Assembly (NCBI GenBank): GCA_963575745.1
Contig: CAUYUJ010022392.1
Coordinates: 30,001-85,000, forward strand
Direction: 5' to 3'
DNA: 55,000 bases
From: Prorocentrum cordatum
Lineage: Eukaryota > Sar > Dinophyceae > Prorocentrales > Prorocentraceae
Part shown: in pieces, positions 30,099-39,199 of the stretch
Layout of the letters: each line of letters starts with the position of its first letter
Position numbering within the stretch: the first letter of the stretch is position 1
Made by a program: the position numbers and the translations under genes
Notes under the pieces: model-generated
The model's database searches: none
Told to the model about the DNA's origin: nothing
The model's input: the letters and a program-made list of their open reading frames with translations, nothing else

Positions 30099-33000
30099 CT
30101 AGCGGCCGCTAGCCACCGCGGCCCTCGCGCTCCCGCGAGCAGCCTGCCTCGCGCGCTGCGCCGGAGCAGCACTCAACCGGGCGGCACGGAGCGCAGCCCG
30201 CGCAAGCGCCAACGCATCGTCGGGCGGCACGAACAGCTCCTGCCGCGACGAGTGGTAGAAGTAGGACGCAATGACCACGTGCTCGAACCGCTCGGCGTCC
30301 AGCGGCTGCTCGGCTGCGGTTCCCAGGCCGAGCCATAAGAGAGGCCCCCCTTCGATGAAGCGGCCGCCAGGCAGCACCCTGCCCAAGGCGAGCGAGACAG
30401 CCCAAGAGAGGCGGTCGCAGTTCACGTAGTGGCTGAAGCAATCGGGCGCGTCGCAGCCGAGGATGCAGGAACGGCGCCCCCGGGCATCGAGGATCCTGTG
30501 GGACGTGAGCCAGCCGCTGGAGAACGAGCGGATGACCTGGAAGGCCCAGGCCGGCGACGCCGTCGAGACCAAGTCCCCGAGCTGGCCCCGCGGGATGGCG
30601 TGTATCTTCTCGGCCAACTCTGGCCACCACTTCAAGAGCCGCCGCTCGAATGTCTGCGACAGGTCTTGTCCTTCAAGCCAGGCCGACTCCACCGCCGCGT
30701 GCACACGCTGCTGCACCATGGGCCTCCTCCCCCGCAGCCCAGCCTCCTCCAACTCCTCCAACAAAGCCTGGCGCCCAGCCGTCAGAAGAGCCTGCGGGTG
30801 GCTGGCTCCCTCGGGCAACGCAGCGATCCCCAGCGCGTCGGCCATGAACTCCGCATACGAGGGCAGCTTCCACCAGATGGGAGCCAGCGCCCGCGAGGAG
30901 GCCATCGGCAACGGCACGAAGTCAATGGCGCCTTCCACTCGGCGCCGGTGTCGAGAGAGAAGCGCTCGGAACTTCGAGAGCGTAACGCCGGCGGCCCGGA
31001 TGAGGGCCGACACTGTTGCGACCTGCGCCGACTGCACGCGCGGGCCCCCCCACCCCTTCACCTGAACCCAGTCCTTCACCGTGAGGGCACCGATCGGCAT
31101 CTTGAAGACCTCGGCCAAGGCCGTGGGCTCCTCGCGCCGGAAGTTCCACGGGAGCGGCAAGTACTGTCCGACATACCCCAGCACGGGGAGGACCCTCGTT
31201 GCGTAGTACCGGGCCGACATCGTGACGGAGGTGACACCGTCCCCAACAGCGCGAGCGCGTTGCCTGTACCTGCGCCAGGGGGCGCGCCAGGCGATCTCCA
31301 GCGTCACTGCGGGGCCAACCCACAGGCCCAGGAAGAGGAGGCAGGGCGCGACCTTGAAGTCCGCCCACTGCGGTACGCGCTGGGCCAGCATCGCCTGGAT
31401 CTTGGACTGCAGGGGCTCGCTAAAGGCCGCCTCCGTGGGAACCACGTGGCACTTGCTCGGCTTCAAGACCAGATTCGCAAGCCTGTCCGCGCATCTCATT
31501 ATGCGGAGCATGCGCAAGATGTGCACGAAGGCGACCAGCACAGCCGCCACGTCGTCCGCGCAGGCTCGCACAATCCCATGTCGCTTCTTCTCCACGTCAG
31601 CCTCGGCGTCAAAGAGAAAGGGCGACATGGCGACGGCGAAGAGCGACCCCGAAAGGCCGTCGCCCTGGATGATCCCAGAGCGCTGCCAGAAGAGAGGGAT
31701 CACAACGCCAGCAATGGCTGCCACCGCAAGCACCGCCGCATACAGCTCAATAACGAACTCGATCACGGCCTCGGGGAAGCCGAACCTGCGCAAAACCATA
31801 ACCAAGAAGAGCTGGTTCAGCGATGGGAACGCCTGCGCGAAGTCGAAGCTCACCGTGATCGGCGATTTCTGCACCGCGTCAGGTTGAGCGCTGTGCCACC
31901 GCGATTCCAGGTCCACCTCCAAGATGTTGTACCCAAAGTTCCGCCCCCGCACGAAGCCTCTCTGGGAGAGTGGGATGATCTTCGCCAGCGGCTCCTGCAG
32001 CGCCACGTTCACCGTGGCCGTGAGGATCTTGCTCGAACAATTGCGCAAGCCCAGCACGCGAACTTGGTCGGGGGGCCTGGCACAGCGCCCGTCGACACCA
32101 TCGGACTCGTCCTCGCCCTTCGGCAAGAAGGCGAGCAGCGTGATGGACTCGGCGTCGAAGAGGCCCTGGCCCGAGAGGAGCCAGCAACACGCGGCCCACA
32201 GCACCTCGAGACAGTGCGGCGACTCCGCCCACGCACTGTAGGGGAGCCCGTCGATGCCTGGCGCCGAGTGCGTCGCCTGACGCGCCACCTTCACCATGAG
32301 CTCGTACGACGGTGGCGGCACGGACGAGAAGTCGAACGGCTTGATCATCCTATCTACGTACCTCTGCGCGTCCAGAGGGGCCCAGGCCTTGCGCGAGAAG
32401 ACGGGCGCCCAGTAGCTGGACAAGGCAGCAGCCCGTGCTCGAGGCTCCGTCACCGCCTCGTCGCCCACCTTCACCGCCGCCAGCGTGACGCAAGAGGCGA
32501 AAGGCGACCACATCTTCATCTTCCGCTCCAGGGCGCGCGCCCGGCCACGGGCGGCCGACGCGCGATGCCCGCGCGCAGCAGTAGCCAGGAGCTCCTCGCG
32601 GTCCGCGCCGAGGATCGAAGAGTGGACGTCGTTCGTCCAGGCTGCAAAGACCTCCGGCTCCAGCAACGTGACCGCAGACTCCGTGACGTGCAAATGGTTG
32701 GCGGCTACCTCGAACTGGTCGCACAGCCTCCTGGCCAAGGCCACGTCCTGGCGCCAGATCACCCTTGCCATCATGCGGGCAACCTGCTGCTGGACGAAGG
32801 CAGGCAAAGCCGGTGACCCTGCGAACCCGGCAGAAGACGACAGAGGGTCACCGGCGGCAAGCGGGGTCGGTGACCTTGCCGACCGGGCAGCGGGCTCCCG
32901 AAGGTCACCGGCGAGAGGCCGCCCGAAGCCCCCGAGGATGCGAGCTCGGACCTCCGCGGCAGCAGCCCTCATCACCTCCTTCATGAACTCCAAACGCCGC

Positions 33001-33953
33001 GGCGGAGACAGCTCCTCGACCTCCAGCCCCTCCATGATGGCCTCCACGTACTCTGCGTACTTCGGGTCCTTGAAGACAGACGGCGGTATGGCTTGCTGCT
33101 CACGATCAACTGCCGCCCGCTGACCAAACTCCGCACTGACAGCAGCATGGTCACTGATCCGCTGCCGCTCGAGATCAACCGGGCAGCCGTGGACGCGCAT
33201 GCTCTTCTGCAGCTGGCACAGCACCCAGCCGGGCCACGACACAAAGATCCGATCGATGCATGAGACGGTGTGGCCGCTCTTGTAGTAATGCGTGGGCATC
33301 GGCGTGCGGAGCTCCGTCAGCGCATCCAGCGCCGCCGCCCAATGCTTCGCCGCTGCGTGCTGCGGGCGGGGCTGCCGCTGGGCAGCCACGGGAGCATCAT
33401 GCGACAAGCGGGACACGCTGGCGAAGTTGAAGTCCCCCACGACGATGAGAAGGCGGGAGCATGGCGCCGCCACCGCCCAGGCTCTGTCTTCCAGGAGCCT
33501 CCGGCTCAAAATACCGACAGTGCTCGCGGACAACGCGTGGTTGTGGATATTCCAATGCAAAATCTCGTGGCCCGAGGAAGGATTACATATACGAAGTCGG
33601 AGAACCCGACCACGAACAACTTCTTCAGGTTCCACTGACACCCCCGGAGCCCGAGGAACAGCAGTCGCCACCCCACCACAAGCGAGGCCCACTCCATCAC
33701 GAGTAAAGCAGCTTGTGAAGACTTCTGATCCAGGGACAACCCGTTTCAAAAAATCGCGAACTTGACGTCCATCTTGCCGAACTTCTTGAAGAGAAAGAAT
33801 AGTAGAACCGCACCCCAGGCTTTGCAGGTACTTGAGTTTCGTGCTGCCCAGCCTCCCCCGCCACTGGAGGAGCGCCCTCGCATTCCACGTCACCACGCGC
33901 ACTGTGCCACAGTGCGGCCGACCCCCAACACCGTGGACACGAGGTATGAGCAT
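30099..33953 (-). CDS. LINE ORF2: AP endonuclease, reverse transcriptase, Cys/His finger
   Basis: A 1284-residue protein that would nick the target and reverse-transcribe the element RNA. Endonuclease: TWNARALL (22-29), LSLQEVR (54-60), HWNIHNHALS (133-142), VVGDFNFA (171-178), CIDRIFVS (232-239), ISDHAAV (266-272), the usual APE-type residues. A linker to about 480 follows. Reverse transcriptase: SAPGIDGLPYSAW (563-575), VSFDFAQAFPSL with catalytic D704, SGIIQGDGLSGSLFAVAM (759-776), RACADDVAAVL with D800 and D801, then KPSK and LFLGLWVG. Near the C-terminus is a finger, CILGC...FSHYVNC (C1163, C1167, H1175, C1179). The ATG at 33953 was chosen because it follows the ORF1 stop by 13 bases and precedes the endonuclease. 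The same frame is open for a further 358 codons antisense-free through ORF1, but that part has no protein-like content. No RNase H was seen. Confidence 0.9.
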   Translation of the reverse strand: MLIPRVHGVGGRPHCGTVRVVTWNARALLQWRGRLGSTKLKYLQSLGCGSTILSLQEVRQDGRQVRDFLKRVVPGSEVFTSCFTRDGVGLACGGVATAVPRAPGVSVEPEEVVRGRVLRLRICNPSSGHEILHWNIHNHALSASTVGILSRRLLEDRAWAVAAPCSRLLIVVGDFNFASVSRLSHDAPVAAQRQPRPQHAAAKHWAAALDALTELRTPMPTHYYKSGHTVSCIDRIFVSWPGWVLCQLQKSMRVHGCPVDLERQRISDHAAVSAEFGQRAAVDREQQAIPPSVFKDPKYAEYVEAIMEGLEVEELSPPRRLEFMKEVMRAAAAEVRARILGGFGRPLAGDLREPAARSARSPTPLAAGDPLSSSAGFAGSPALPAFVQQQVARMMARVIWRQDVALARRLCDQFEVAANHLHVTESAVTLLEPEVFAAWTNDVHSSILGADREELLATAARGHRASAARGRARALERKMKMWSPFASCVTLAAVKVGDEAVTEPRARAAALSSYWAPVFSRKAWAPLDAQRYVDRMIKPFDFSSVPPPSYELMVKVARQATHSAPGIDGLPYSAWAESPHCLEVLWAACCWLLSGQGLFDAESITLLAFLPKGEDESDGVDGRCARPPDQVRVLGLRNCSSKILTATVNVALQEPLAKIIPLSQRGFVRGRNFGYNILEVDLESRWHSAQPDAVQKSPITVSFDFAQAFPSLNQLFLVMVLRRFGFPEAVIEFVIELYAAVLAVAAIAGVVIPLFWQRSGIIQGDGLSGSLFAVAMSPFLFDAEADVEKKRHGIVRACADDVAAVLVAFVHILRMLRIMRCADRLANLVLKPSKCHVVPTEAAFSEPLQSKIQAMLAQRVPQWADFKVAPCLLFLGLWVGPAVTLEIAWRAPWRRYRQRARAVGDGVTSVTMSARYYATRVLPVLGYVGQYLPLPWNFRREEPTALAEVFKMPIGALTVKDWVQVKGWGGPRVQSAQVATVSALIRAAGVTLSKFRALLSRHRRRVEGAIDFVPLPMASSRALAPIWWKLPSYAEFMADALGIAALPEGASHPQALLTAGRQALLEELEEAGLRGRRPMVQQRVHAAVESAWLEGQDLSQTFERRLLKWWPELAEKIHAIPRGQLGDLVSTASPAWAFQVIRSFSSGWLTSHRILDARGRRSCILGCDAPDCFSHYVNCDRLSWAVSLALGRVLPGGRFIEGGPLLWLGLGTAAEQPLDAERFEHVVIASYFYHSSRQELFVPPDDALALARAALRAARLSAAPAQRARQAARGSARAAVASGR

Positions 33954-33966
33954 GCGGCCGAAGGGG

Positions 33967-35073
33967 TCAAAGACACCACTCAGGCTCCGGAGCCGGCGCC
34001 ACCACCTGCTTGAGAGCCTGCGCAACGTCCTCGCGAGCGAGGCCCAGGTGGCTGAGCCCCGCATGGTTGTACTTGATAATGGTCTCCTCGTTGTTGGGCT
34101 GGGGTTCCAACTTGCACACCAGCGTCCACGAAGTCGACAGCGTGCCCTTCTCGCGGTTGACAAACCACGGCCGCCCCGCGAAGGCATCAGCCAGCGCCGC
34201 CTTAGCCTTCTTGAGCTGCACCTCCGTCTTGATCTGCTTGCCGTTCTTGTCGGGCCCGAGGTTGAGGCGCAGCGAGCCAGTCCCCGCCGCAGACGGCGCG
34301 TGGAACTCAATCCACCCATCCTTGCCACGAAGTCCTGCAAGAGCCTTGCCAGCACGACGGGACGCGATGCCCACCGCGCCCGTGAACCGGAGCGTGAAGG
34401 ACTTGCTGGCCATCTCACCCTCGAGCTTGTAATGGTCGCCATCGATGCGCAAGTCCGCCAACCACGGGTCGAGCTGGGCCTGGACGTCCACCTTCTTGAC
34501 CAAACCCCCGCACAACACCTTGATGATGGTCGGGTCAGGCTCCCGGCCCCACAGAGGGCCCGCGGGGGCGGGCTGCAGCGGACGCTTGTCCGCCAGCGCC
34601 AGGGCAGCCCGCAACTCTGCCATCTCAGCCCGGACAGCCGCCAACTCCGCCGTGTGCGCGCCGGATGCCTTCTCGAGCGCACCGAGACGCTGGGCCTGCG
34701 CGTCAAGCTGCGCCTGGAACCTTCTCGTGGCGGTCTCGAGCTGCGGGCGGACCGAGTCCTGGACGGCCTGGTCGACCTGCGCCTTGATCTTGCCCTCCAC
34801 TGCTCCCAGCGCTGACTGCAGGGAGGAGAGAGCGGTCTGCACTGGGTCGACAGCTGTTGCCACGGCGGCCGAGATAGACTCCGGGACCTTTTGTTCGATC
34901 TTGTCCATGAGATCCGTGCGCAGGTCGTCCACCAGACTCGTGATATAAGCATCGCGATGCTCAGCAGCAGCATCATCCTCAGACATGTCGCTGTCCAGGG
35001 CCTCAGCGCCATTCGCGGCCGTAGCACCCTTCGCCTTATCCTTGCCTCCCTTCGGCCTCTTCTTAGGAGCCAT
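33967..35073 (-). CDS. LINE ORF1: coiled-coil RNA-binding (gag-like) protein
   Basis: A 368-residue protein starting MAPKKRPKGGKDKAKG, a basic, nuclear-signal-like N-terminus, followed by an acidic patch (SDMSEDDAAAEH). Residues about 45-170 are Ala/Leu/Gln/Glu-rich with heptad spacing (SLQSALGAVEGKIKAQVDQA, ELAAVRAEMAELRAALALAD), a likely coiled coil. The C-terminal half (IIKVLCGGLVKKVDVQAQL, KSFTLRFTGAVGIASRRAGK, GTLSTSWTLVCKLEP) could fold as an RRM-like domain as in L1 ORF1p; that is inference. By analogy it would coat the element RNA as a trimer. The ATG at 35073 was preferred to a GTG at 35112. It ends 13 bases before the ORF2 ATG, which suggests coupled translation. Confidence 0.82.
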   Translation of the reverse strand: MAPKKRPKGGKDKAKGATAANGAEALDSDMSEDDAAAEHRDAYITSLVDDLRTDLMDKIEQKVPESISAAVATAVDPVQTALSSLQSALGAVEGKIKAQVDQAVQDSVRPQLETATRRFQAQLDAQAQRLGALEKASGAHTAELAAVRAEMAELRAALALADKRPLQPAPAGPLWGREPDPTIIKVLCGGLVKKVDVQAQLDPWLADLRIDGDHYKLEGEMASKSFTLRFTGAVGIASRRAGKALAGLRGKDGWIEFHAPSAAGTGSLRLNLGPDKNGKQIKTEVQLKKAKAALADAFAGRPWFVNREKGTLSTSWTLVCKLEPQPNNEETIIKYNHAGLSHLGLAREDVAQALKQVVAPAPEPEWCL

Positions 35074-35191
35074 GCACAGGGCGGCCAGCTCTCCCACGGG
35101 TGAATGGTGCACCCACGCGAGGAGAGGGTCCGAGAAAACAGTCGGGGTATGTCCTCGGATCAGAGGTCTCCACGCCGCCGCAGAGCGACAT
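35063..35191 (-). CDS. uORF of 42 codons in the LINE leader
   Basis: The first ATG after the spliced leader (35191) opens a 42-codon frame beginning MSLCGGVETSDPRTYPD, whose stop at 35063-35065 overlaps the first codons of ORF1 (ATG at 35073). The peptide is unlike anything I know. The overlap is the classic layout of a uORF that damps or re-directs initiation, but function is inference. Confidence 0.45.
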   Translation of the reverse strand: MSLCGGVETSDPRTYPDCFLGPSPRVGAPFTRGRAGRPVHGS

Positions 35192-35196
35192 GGGGT

Positions 35197-35212
35197 CTTG
35201 AGCCAAAATGGC

Positions 35213-35218
<6 letters not shown>
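35197..35218 (-). other. Genomic dinoflagellate spliced-leader sequence (relict DinoSL)
   Basis: On the minus strand 35218-35197 reads TCCGTAGCCATTTTGGCTCA followed by AG, matching all 22 positions of the conserved dinoflagellate spliced leader, whose first base varies. It stands at the 5' boundary of element 2, directly after (TC)n and just before the leader region of ORF1. It is not an SL RNA gene: the leader is not followed by a GT donor (ACCCCATG follows). It is what a reverse-transcribed trans-spliced mRNA would leave in the genome. Confidence 0.93.
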
Positions 35219-35266
<48 letters not shown>

Positions 35267-35357
35267 GGGAGAGAGAGAGAGAGGAGAGATAGAGAGAGGG
35301 AGAGAGAGAAATATAACCAGGGATCGAGAGAGAGAGAGAGAGAGTGAGAGTGAGTGA

Positions 35358-35425
<68 letters not shown>
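35219..35425. repeat. (GA)n microsatellite between two LINEs
   Basis: About 207 bases of GA with a few GGGA, GAGT and ATATAACC interruptions. It separates the 5' ends of elements 2 (minus) and 3 (plus). Confidence 0.97.
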
Positions 35426-35427
<2 letters not shown>

Positions 35428-35439
35428 ACAACGCACAAA

Positions 35440-35475
35440 TCCATCGCGCGCGTTTCGCGGGGTCTCGTTTTAGCG
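35440..35475. repeat. GC-rich hairpin beside the GA array
   Basis: CGCGCGCG-TTT-CGCG and flanking GAGAAC / CGTTTTAG. It is the third and most diverged member of the set at 7222-7260 and 20366-20407. Confidence 0.4.
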
Positions 35476-35699
35476 GAATCCATGGCAACGGCGCGACGCA
35501 GTGGGCGCACGTCGCGATGCCCCTTGCGTGAGCGGCGGCAAGCCTGCCGCCGCAACCGGACTCGCGCCGACATCTTCCAGTCAGGCTGCTTCTCCTTCGA
35601 GTTCAGTGGTCGTCCAAGGAACCTCCTTCCGAGGAAGGGACGGGGGCAGGCGAGCAGGAGCTCGAGGTCAGCGGCTCGCTTCTTTCCCCGCGGCGTTTC

Positions 35700-36420
35700 G
35701 CAGTGGGGATCGAAAGCATGGGATCTCGTCTCGTCATCATCAGTCCGTTCTCAGTACCAGTATTTCGCCATTGCAGAGACTCGTTTGTCTCAGAAGCAGC
35801 GCGCTGATTGGCAGGGTAAGTTTCGTGCAGCCAAGTTCGAGTCCTTTCCCAATGCCCCTTGCCCTGGTCGCATAGACAGCGATAATGGCAAAGGCGAGGG
35901 CGGCGAACTGTTTTTAGCTCCGGGACAAAGGCAGATCTGCAACTTCGGCAATCCCAGTGCTTACCCCGAATTGTGTGAAGGAGGGTCCTTCGATGGATTC
36001 TTGCCTGTAACTGTGAGCCTTAGCGGGTATACCCTTGTCATTCTTGTCTACTACGGGGTCTCCTCTTTGGGCTTTAATGGGGCCAACGCTCGGAGGCTGT
36101 CTAGGGTGGGTGGGTGCTCTTGTGGCCTCCTTGCAGCTTTCGTGGCTCATGATAGGGTGTTTCAGCATGAACCCAAAAGACTTATCTCGTTGCGGGGTTT
36201 TTTATTGATAAAGTCGGCGGGGTCGTTTTCACTCCGGATGCGGAACACACGTGCACCACTGGCACGGGAAGCTCTCGCATTGATTACCTCCTCGCTTCGC
36301 GCTCTGCCTGTCCCTATGTGCTCAACCTCTCGGGCGTGTTTGACGTCCCATGGGGGGCGCGCGTTGGCTTGCATCTGAAGCTGCGGGGCGAAGGCCTTCC
36401 ACTAATAACGAGATCTCTCA
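35700..36420 (+). pseudogene. AP endonuclease domain remnant of element 3
   Basis: Target-nicking domain in three frames. Frame one: QYFAIAETRLSQKQRADWQ (position of the LQET glutamate), then SGYTLVILVYYGVSSLGFNG and ANARRLSRV. A shift near 36140 gives MIGCFSMNPKDLSRCG, where GCFS replaces the catalytic GDFN. A second shift near 36170 (in a TTTTTT run) gives GFFIDKVGGVVFTPDAEH and GSSRIDYLLAS, the SxIDY block. Loss of the GDFN Asp and Asn plus the two shifts make it inactive. The N-terminal WN block is not clear. Confidence 0.72.
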
Positions 36421-38933
36421 TCCCCCCTCGGAAGCTTCCGCAAGTCCAGCGTCCAAGTCAGACCCCGAAGGCCAGCTCTAAATCGCAGCAGATTAGGAAA
36501 AGTAAGCACGAGAGACGCACGGCCTTTCAGGCCAAATTTAGTGAAGCGTGTGAGTCTTTTTTGGGTGATTTGTTTAAGGCTCCGCAAGACCGTCACCCCG
36601 GGGCCTTTCAAGGTACTCTTTCGGAGCTTGAAGACCTATTTCAGTGTAGAGGTGCAAGTGATTGGGACGAAGAGCTCGATCCTTGGGCCCCCGATTTCGA
36701 TCATGTGCCTGATGTTACAAATAAGGTGCGCCCCACCCCAGATGCCCGTGATGTTAAAGAGGCTGCAGAGGACCCCCCAGACTCACTCGTCTCTAATTCA
36801 GAGCAGCCCTCGTTCGACATACCACAGGCCACTTGGGATTTGCAGAGAACCAACGTGGGCTTCACCAAGCAGAGCATCGAGGACATGTGGCCCGTCGTGT
36901 CGTCGTCAGGTGCGTTTGCTGTGGGAGGGCCTCATATATTGAAGGTCCGTGGGATGTACAATACTTGGGGTAGGGCTCTTGAAGGTGCCATCCTGGACCA
37001 CCATGGGGATCTCTCTGGTCCAGAGGTTTCTCGTGCTGACAGCCCGAGGTTCATTGTCCATCTTGTGCGCAAGGCTCAGCACCATCGGGAGGTCCCTTTC
37101 GCAGATCAGGTGGCTACATGGTGGTCACGTCTTCATGCCGTGCTCTTGCATTGCCAGCGGCGCAGAGTTAGGAACAACGGCAGCAAACATATCTCGGATC
37201 TCGCGGCCGTCGCCAAGACTCTCTCGCAGGATTTGCCCGACGGGGTCAGCTCAGTCTTGATACCTGGGAGTAGGCATTGCACGTGGGGGCATTGGTTACA
37301 TCTCATCAGTAGCATCGACACACTCAGCATACATCTACTAGATGATTTGCAAGCGCAGGCAAATAAGGTAGCACAAAGAGCACGGCGGCGCGCAGTGCGG
37401 GCTTCTATCCTTTCATTCCAGGATTGGATTGTGCAAGAATCTTCGCTCGGCGCTGTGCATCGTAGTTTGCGCGCTGTACCGCGTGCCTCGGAAGAGCTCG
37501 TGGTGGGCGGCAAGCGTTTGTTAAATCCTATCGACATCGTAGATGCCAAGGTAGTACAATATCATTCTCTCTGGACCCCAGACAAGTTTGACCCCCATGC
37601 TCTGAAAGAAGTTTTTGCTGTCGTTCGCGAAGCTGCTAGAGTTGAGCAAGTACCTCCTCTTAATGCCGCCGATCTTCGGAGAACTGCTCGTCGCATGAAA
37701 TCAAGGGCCGGTTTGGGAATCGATCGATTGACTCCGCTGGACTTCGAGCGTCTACCCGGCAGCGCGTTAGCTGAGCTCGCTGCCGTCTTCGAGGCTATAG
37801 AAGCCACATGTACGTGGCCGTGGCACCTTCTAGCAGTTGTAGGGCGGCTGCTTCCCCCAAAATCGTCGGGCGATCGGGTCATCGGCCTCGTGGCCATGGT
37901 TACCAGGCTTTGGAGTCTCTCCAGGGACGAGTTTTCCAAGGAGTGGTCCGCGGCTACCAGCCCTGCCTGGGATGCAGCTGTCGCAGGTAATGCTCCTCTC
38001 CTCGAGGCCTACATGAAAATCCTGGATGCCGAGGTTGCTCACAAGCTTGCTGGAACCTTTGGTGCGGCCCTCCTGGATATCAGAAGCTTTTATGACAATA
38101 TCAGGTTTAAGAATTTGGTCCTGGCCGCTCTCAAGCTTGGGTATCAACCAGTGTTGCTTTTTCTGCAGTTGCAACTTTGTGTAGCGCCTCGTATTCTGTC
38201 GCAACTGGGCTCTCACTCTTTGGGCTTTCAGCCCGCGCAAAGCATCATCCAAGGGCTGCGAGATGGCACCCGCTTCGCCCGTTGCCTCACCTTCTTCGTG
38301 TTTGAGCGCTTGTCTATCATGCATGTTGGAAACGGGGAACGCATATGGGTGGACGATCTGTATTTGTCTACCTCGGGATCCAGGAGCAATGTGGAGCAGG
38401 AGCTGGTCAATTGCATTGAGAATGTCGCCATCCTGTTAAACAACGGGCTTGCAATCGCCGACAAGAATGTTGTCCTATGTTCTGATCGCGGCACGGCGAA
38501 GGCTGTGGCGAAGCGTTTGAGAGCTCGCGGCATTTCTATCTCTCCTGTCTTGCAAACCTCTTCTCTACGCGTCAGCACAGCTGTTGGCAAGCGTCAGGCA
38601 AGAGCTGTTCACGAGCAACGAGTCGTCAAATCGGTTCGGCAAAACTGCAAACTCCGTCGTTTCGCCCGTGCTTCGAAAAAGTACCAAGTGACCAAACGTG
38701 TGGAGATCGTTGGACCCCAGGCTGTTGCTTCGTACGGGGTCCAGGCCTATGAGATATTCGGAGACCAACTGCTCCATGCTCGTCGTCGTCTCGCCGCCGT
38801 CGCTGGGTGTAACAAGAGAGGACGTTGTTTGACGACGGTTCTCGACTTGCGTATGCCAGGTATGGATCCAGGAATCCGCCTACCTATTTTGCAGTTGCAG
38901 CAGTGGTTTCAGGTTTGGATTCAGTCGCTATAA
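36171..38933 (+). pseudogene. Reverse transcriptase domain of element 3
   Basis: A frame of over 900 codons that begins inside the endonuclease (FIDKVGGVVFTPD) and runs through a long linker to the polymerase. Counting from the GTG at 36318: MKSRAGLGIDRLTPLDFERL (460-479), AALLDIRSFYDNI with catalytic D587, FQPAQSIIQGLRDGTRFAR (637-655), and IWVDDLYLS with D679 and D680, a WVDD variant of the usual YADD. All three aspartates are intact. The frame meets TAA at 38931-38933, but coding continues in the same frame (SRAGISQAWHIVLRQLRGIP, HQLLMLGWDPVRADLWHG) to a TAG at 39132. So the break is one nonsense codon, unless that stop is read through. Confidence 0.8.
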
Positions 38934-39199
38934 TCTCGTGCAGGTATTTCGCAGGCGTGGCACATCGTGCTTAGGCAGCTGCGAGGAATCCCACCAGAGC
39001 AACGCACACGTCATATTCGAGGTCCTCTCTCTGCTCTGCTACATCAGTTGCTCATGCTAGGCTGGGATCCTGTGCGTGCCGACCTCTGGCATGGACCGTG
39101 TAGTGACGACGACGGAATGCCAAATTATTGTTAGAATTTCCAGTCGGGGAAGCTCGTAGGCGTGGGCAGACGAGGGGGTTGATTGAAGATTTCAGGGGC

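Larger units (their letters stand above)
30066..35218 (-). mobile_element. Full-length two-ORF LINE with 5' spliced leader (element 2)
   Basis: A non-LTR retrotransposon read on the minus strand. Order: spliced-leader sequence (35218-35197), 5' UTR with a short uORF, ORF1 (35073-33967), a 13-base gap, ORF2 (33953-30099), about 33 bases of 3' UTR, then (TC)n. Both ORFs are uninterrupted, so the copy could be recent and competent. On the sense strand both flanks are (TC)n: directly before the leader (35219-35425) and directly after the 3' UTR (30065-30044). There is no poly-A tail. The ends are set by these microsatellites. Confidence 0.88.

Noticed and set aside
30429-32816. 795-codon plus-strand frame over the LINE
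   Set aside because: Antisense shadow of the reverse transcriptase ORF, His/Arg/Gln-rich as expected from complementing GC-rich codons.
33970-35027. N-terminal 358-codon extension of the ORF2 frame as part of one 1642-residue protein
   Set aside because: It overlaps ORF1 in another frame, starts at GTG and is Arg/Ser-rich without domain content; ORF1 is the better reading of these bases.
35197-35218. An SL RNA gene
   Set aside because: The leader is followed by ACCCCATG, not a GT donor and Sm-site-like sequence, and it leads into a LINE.
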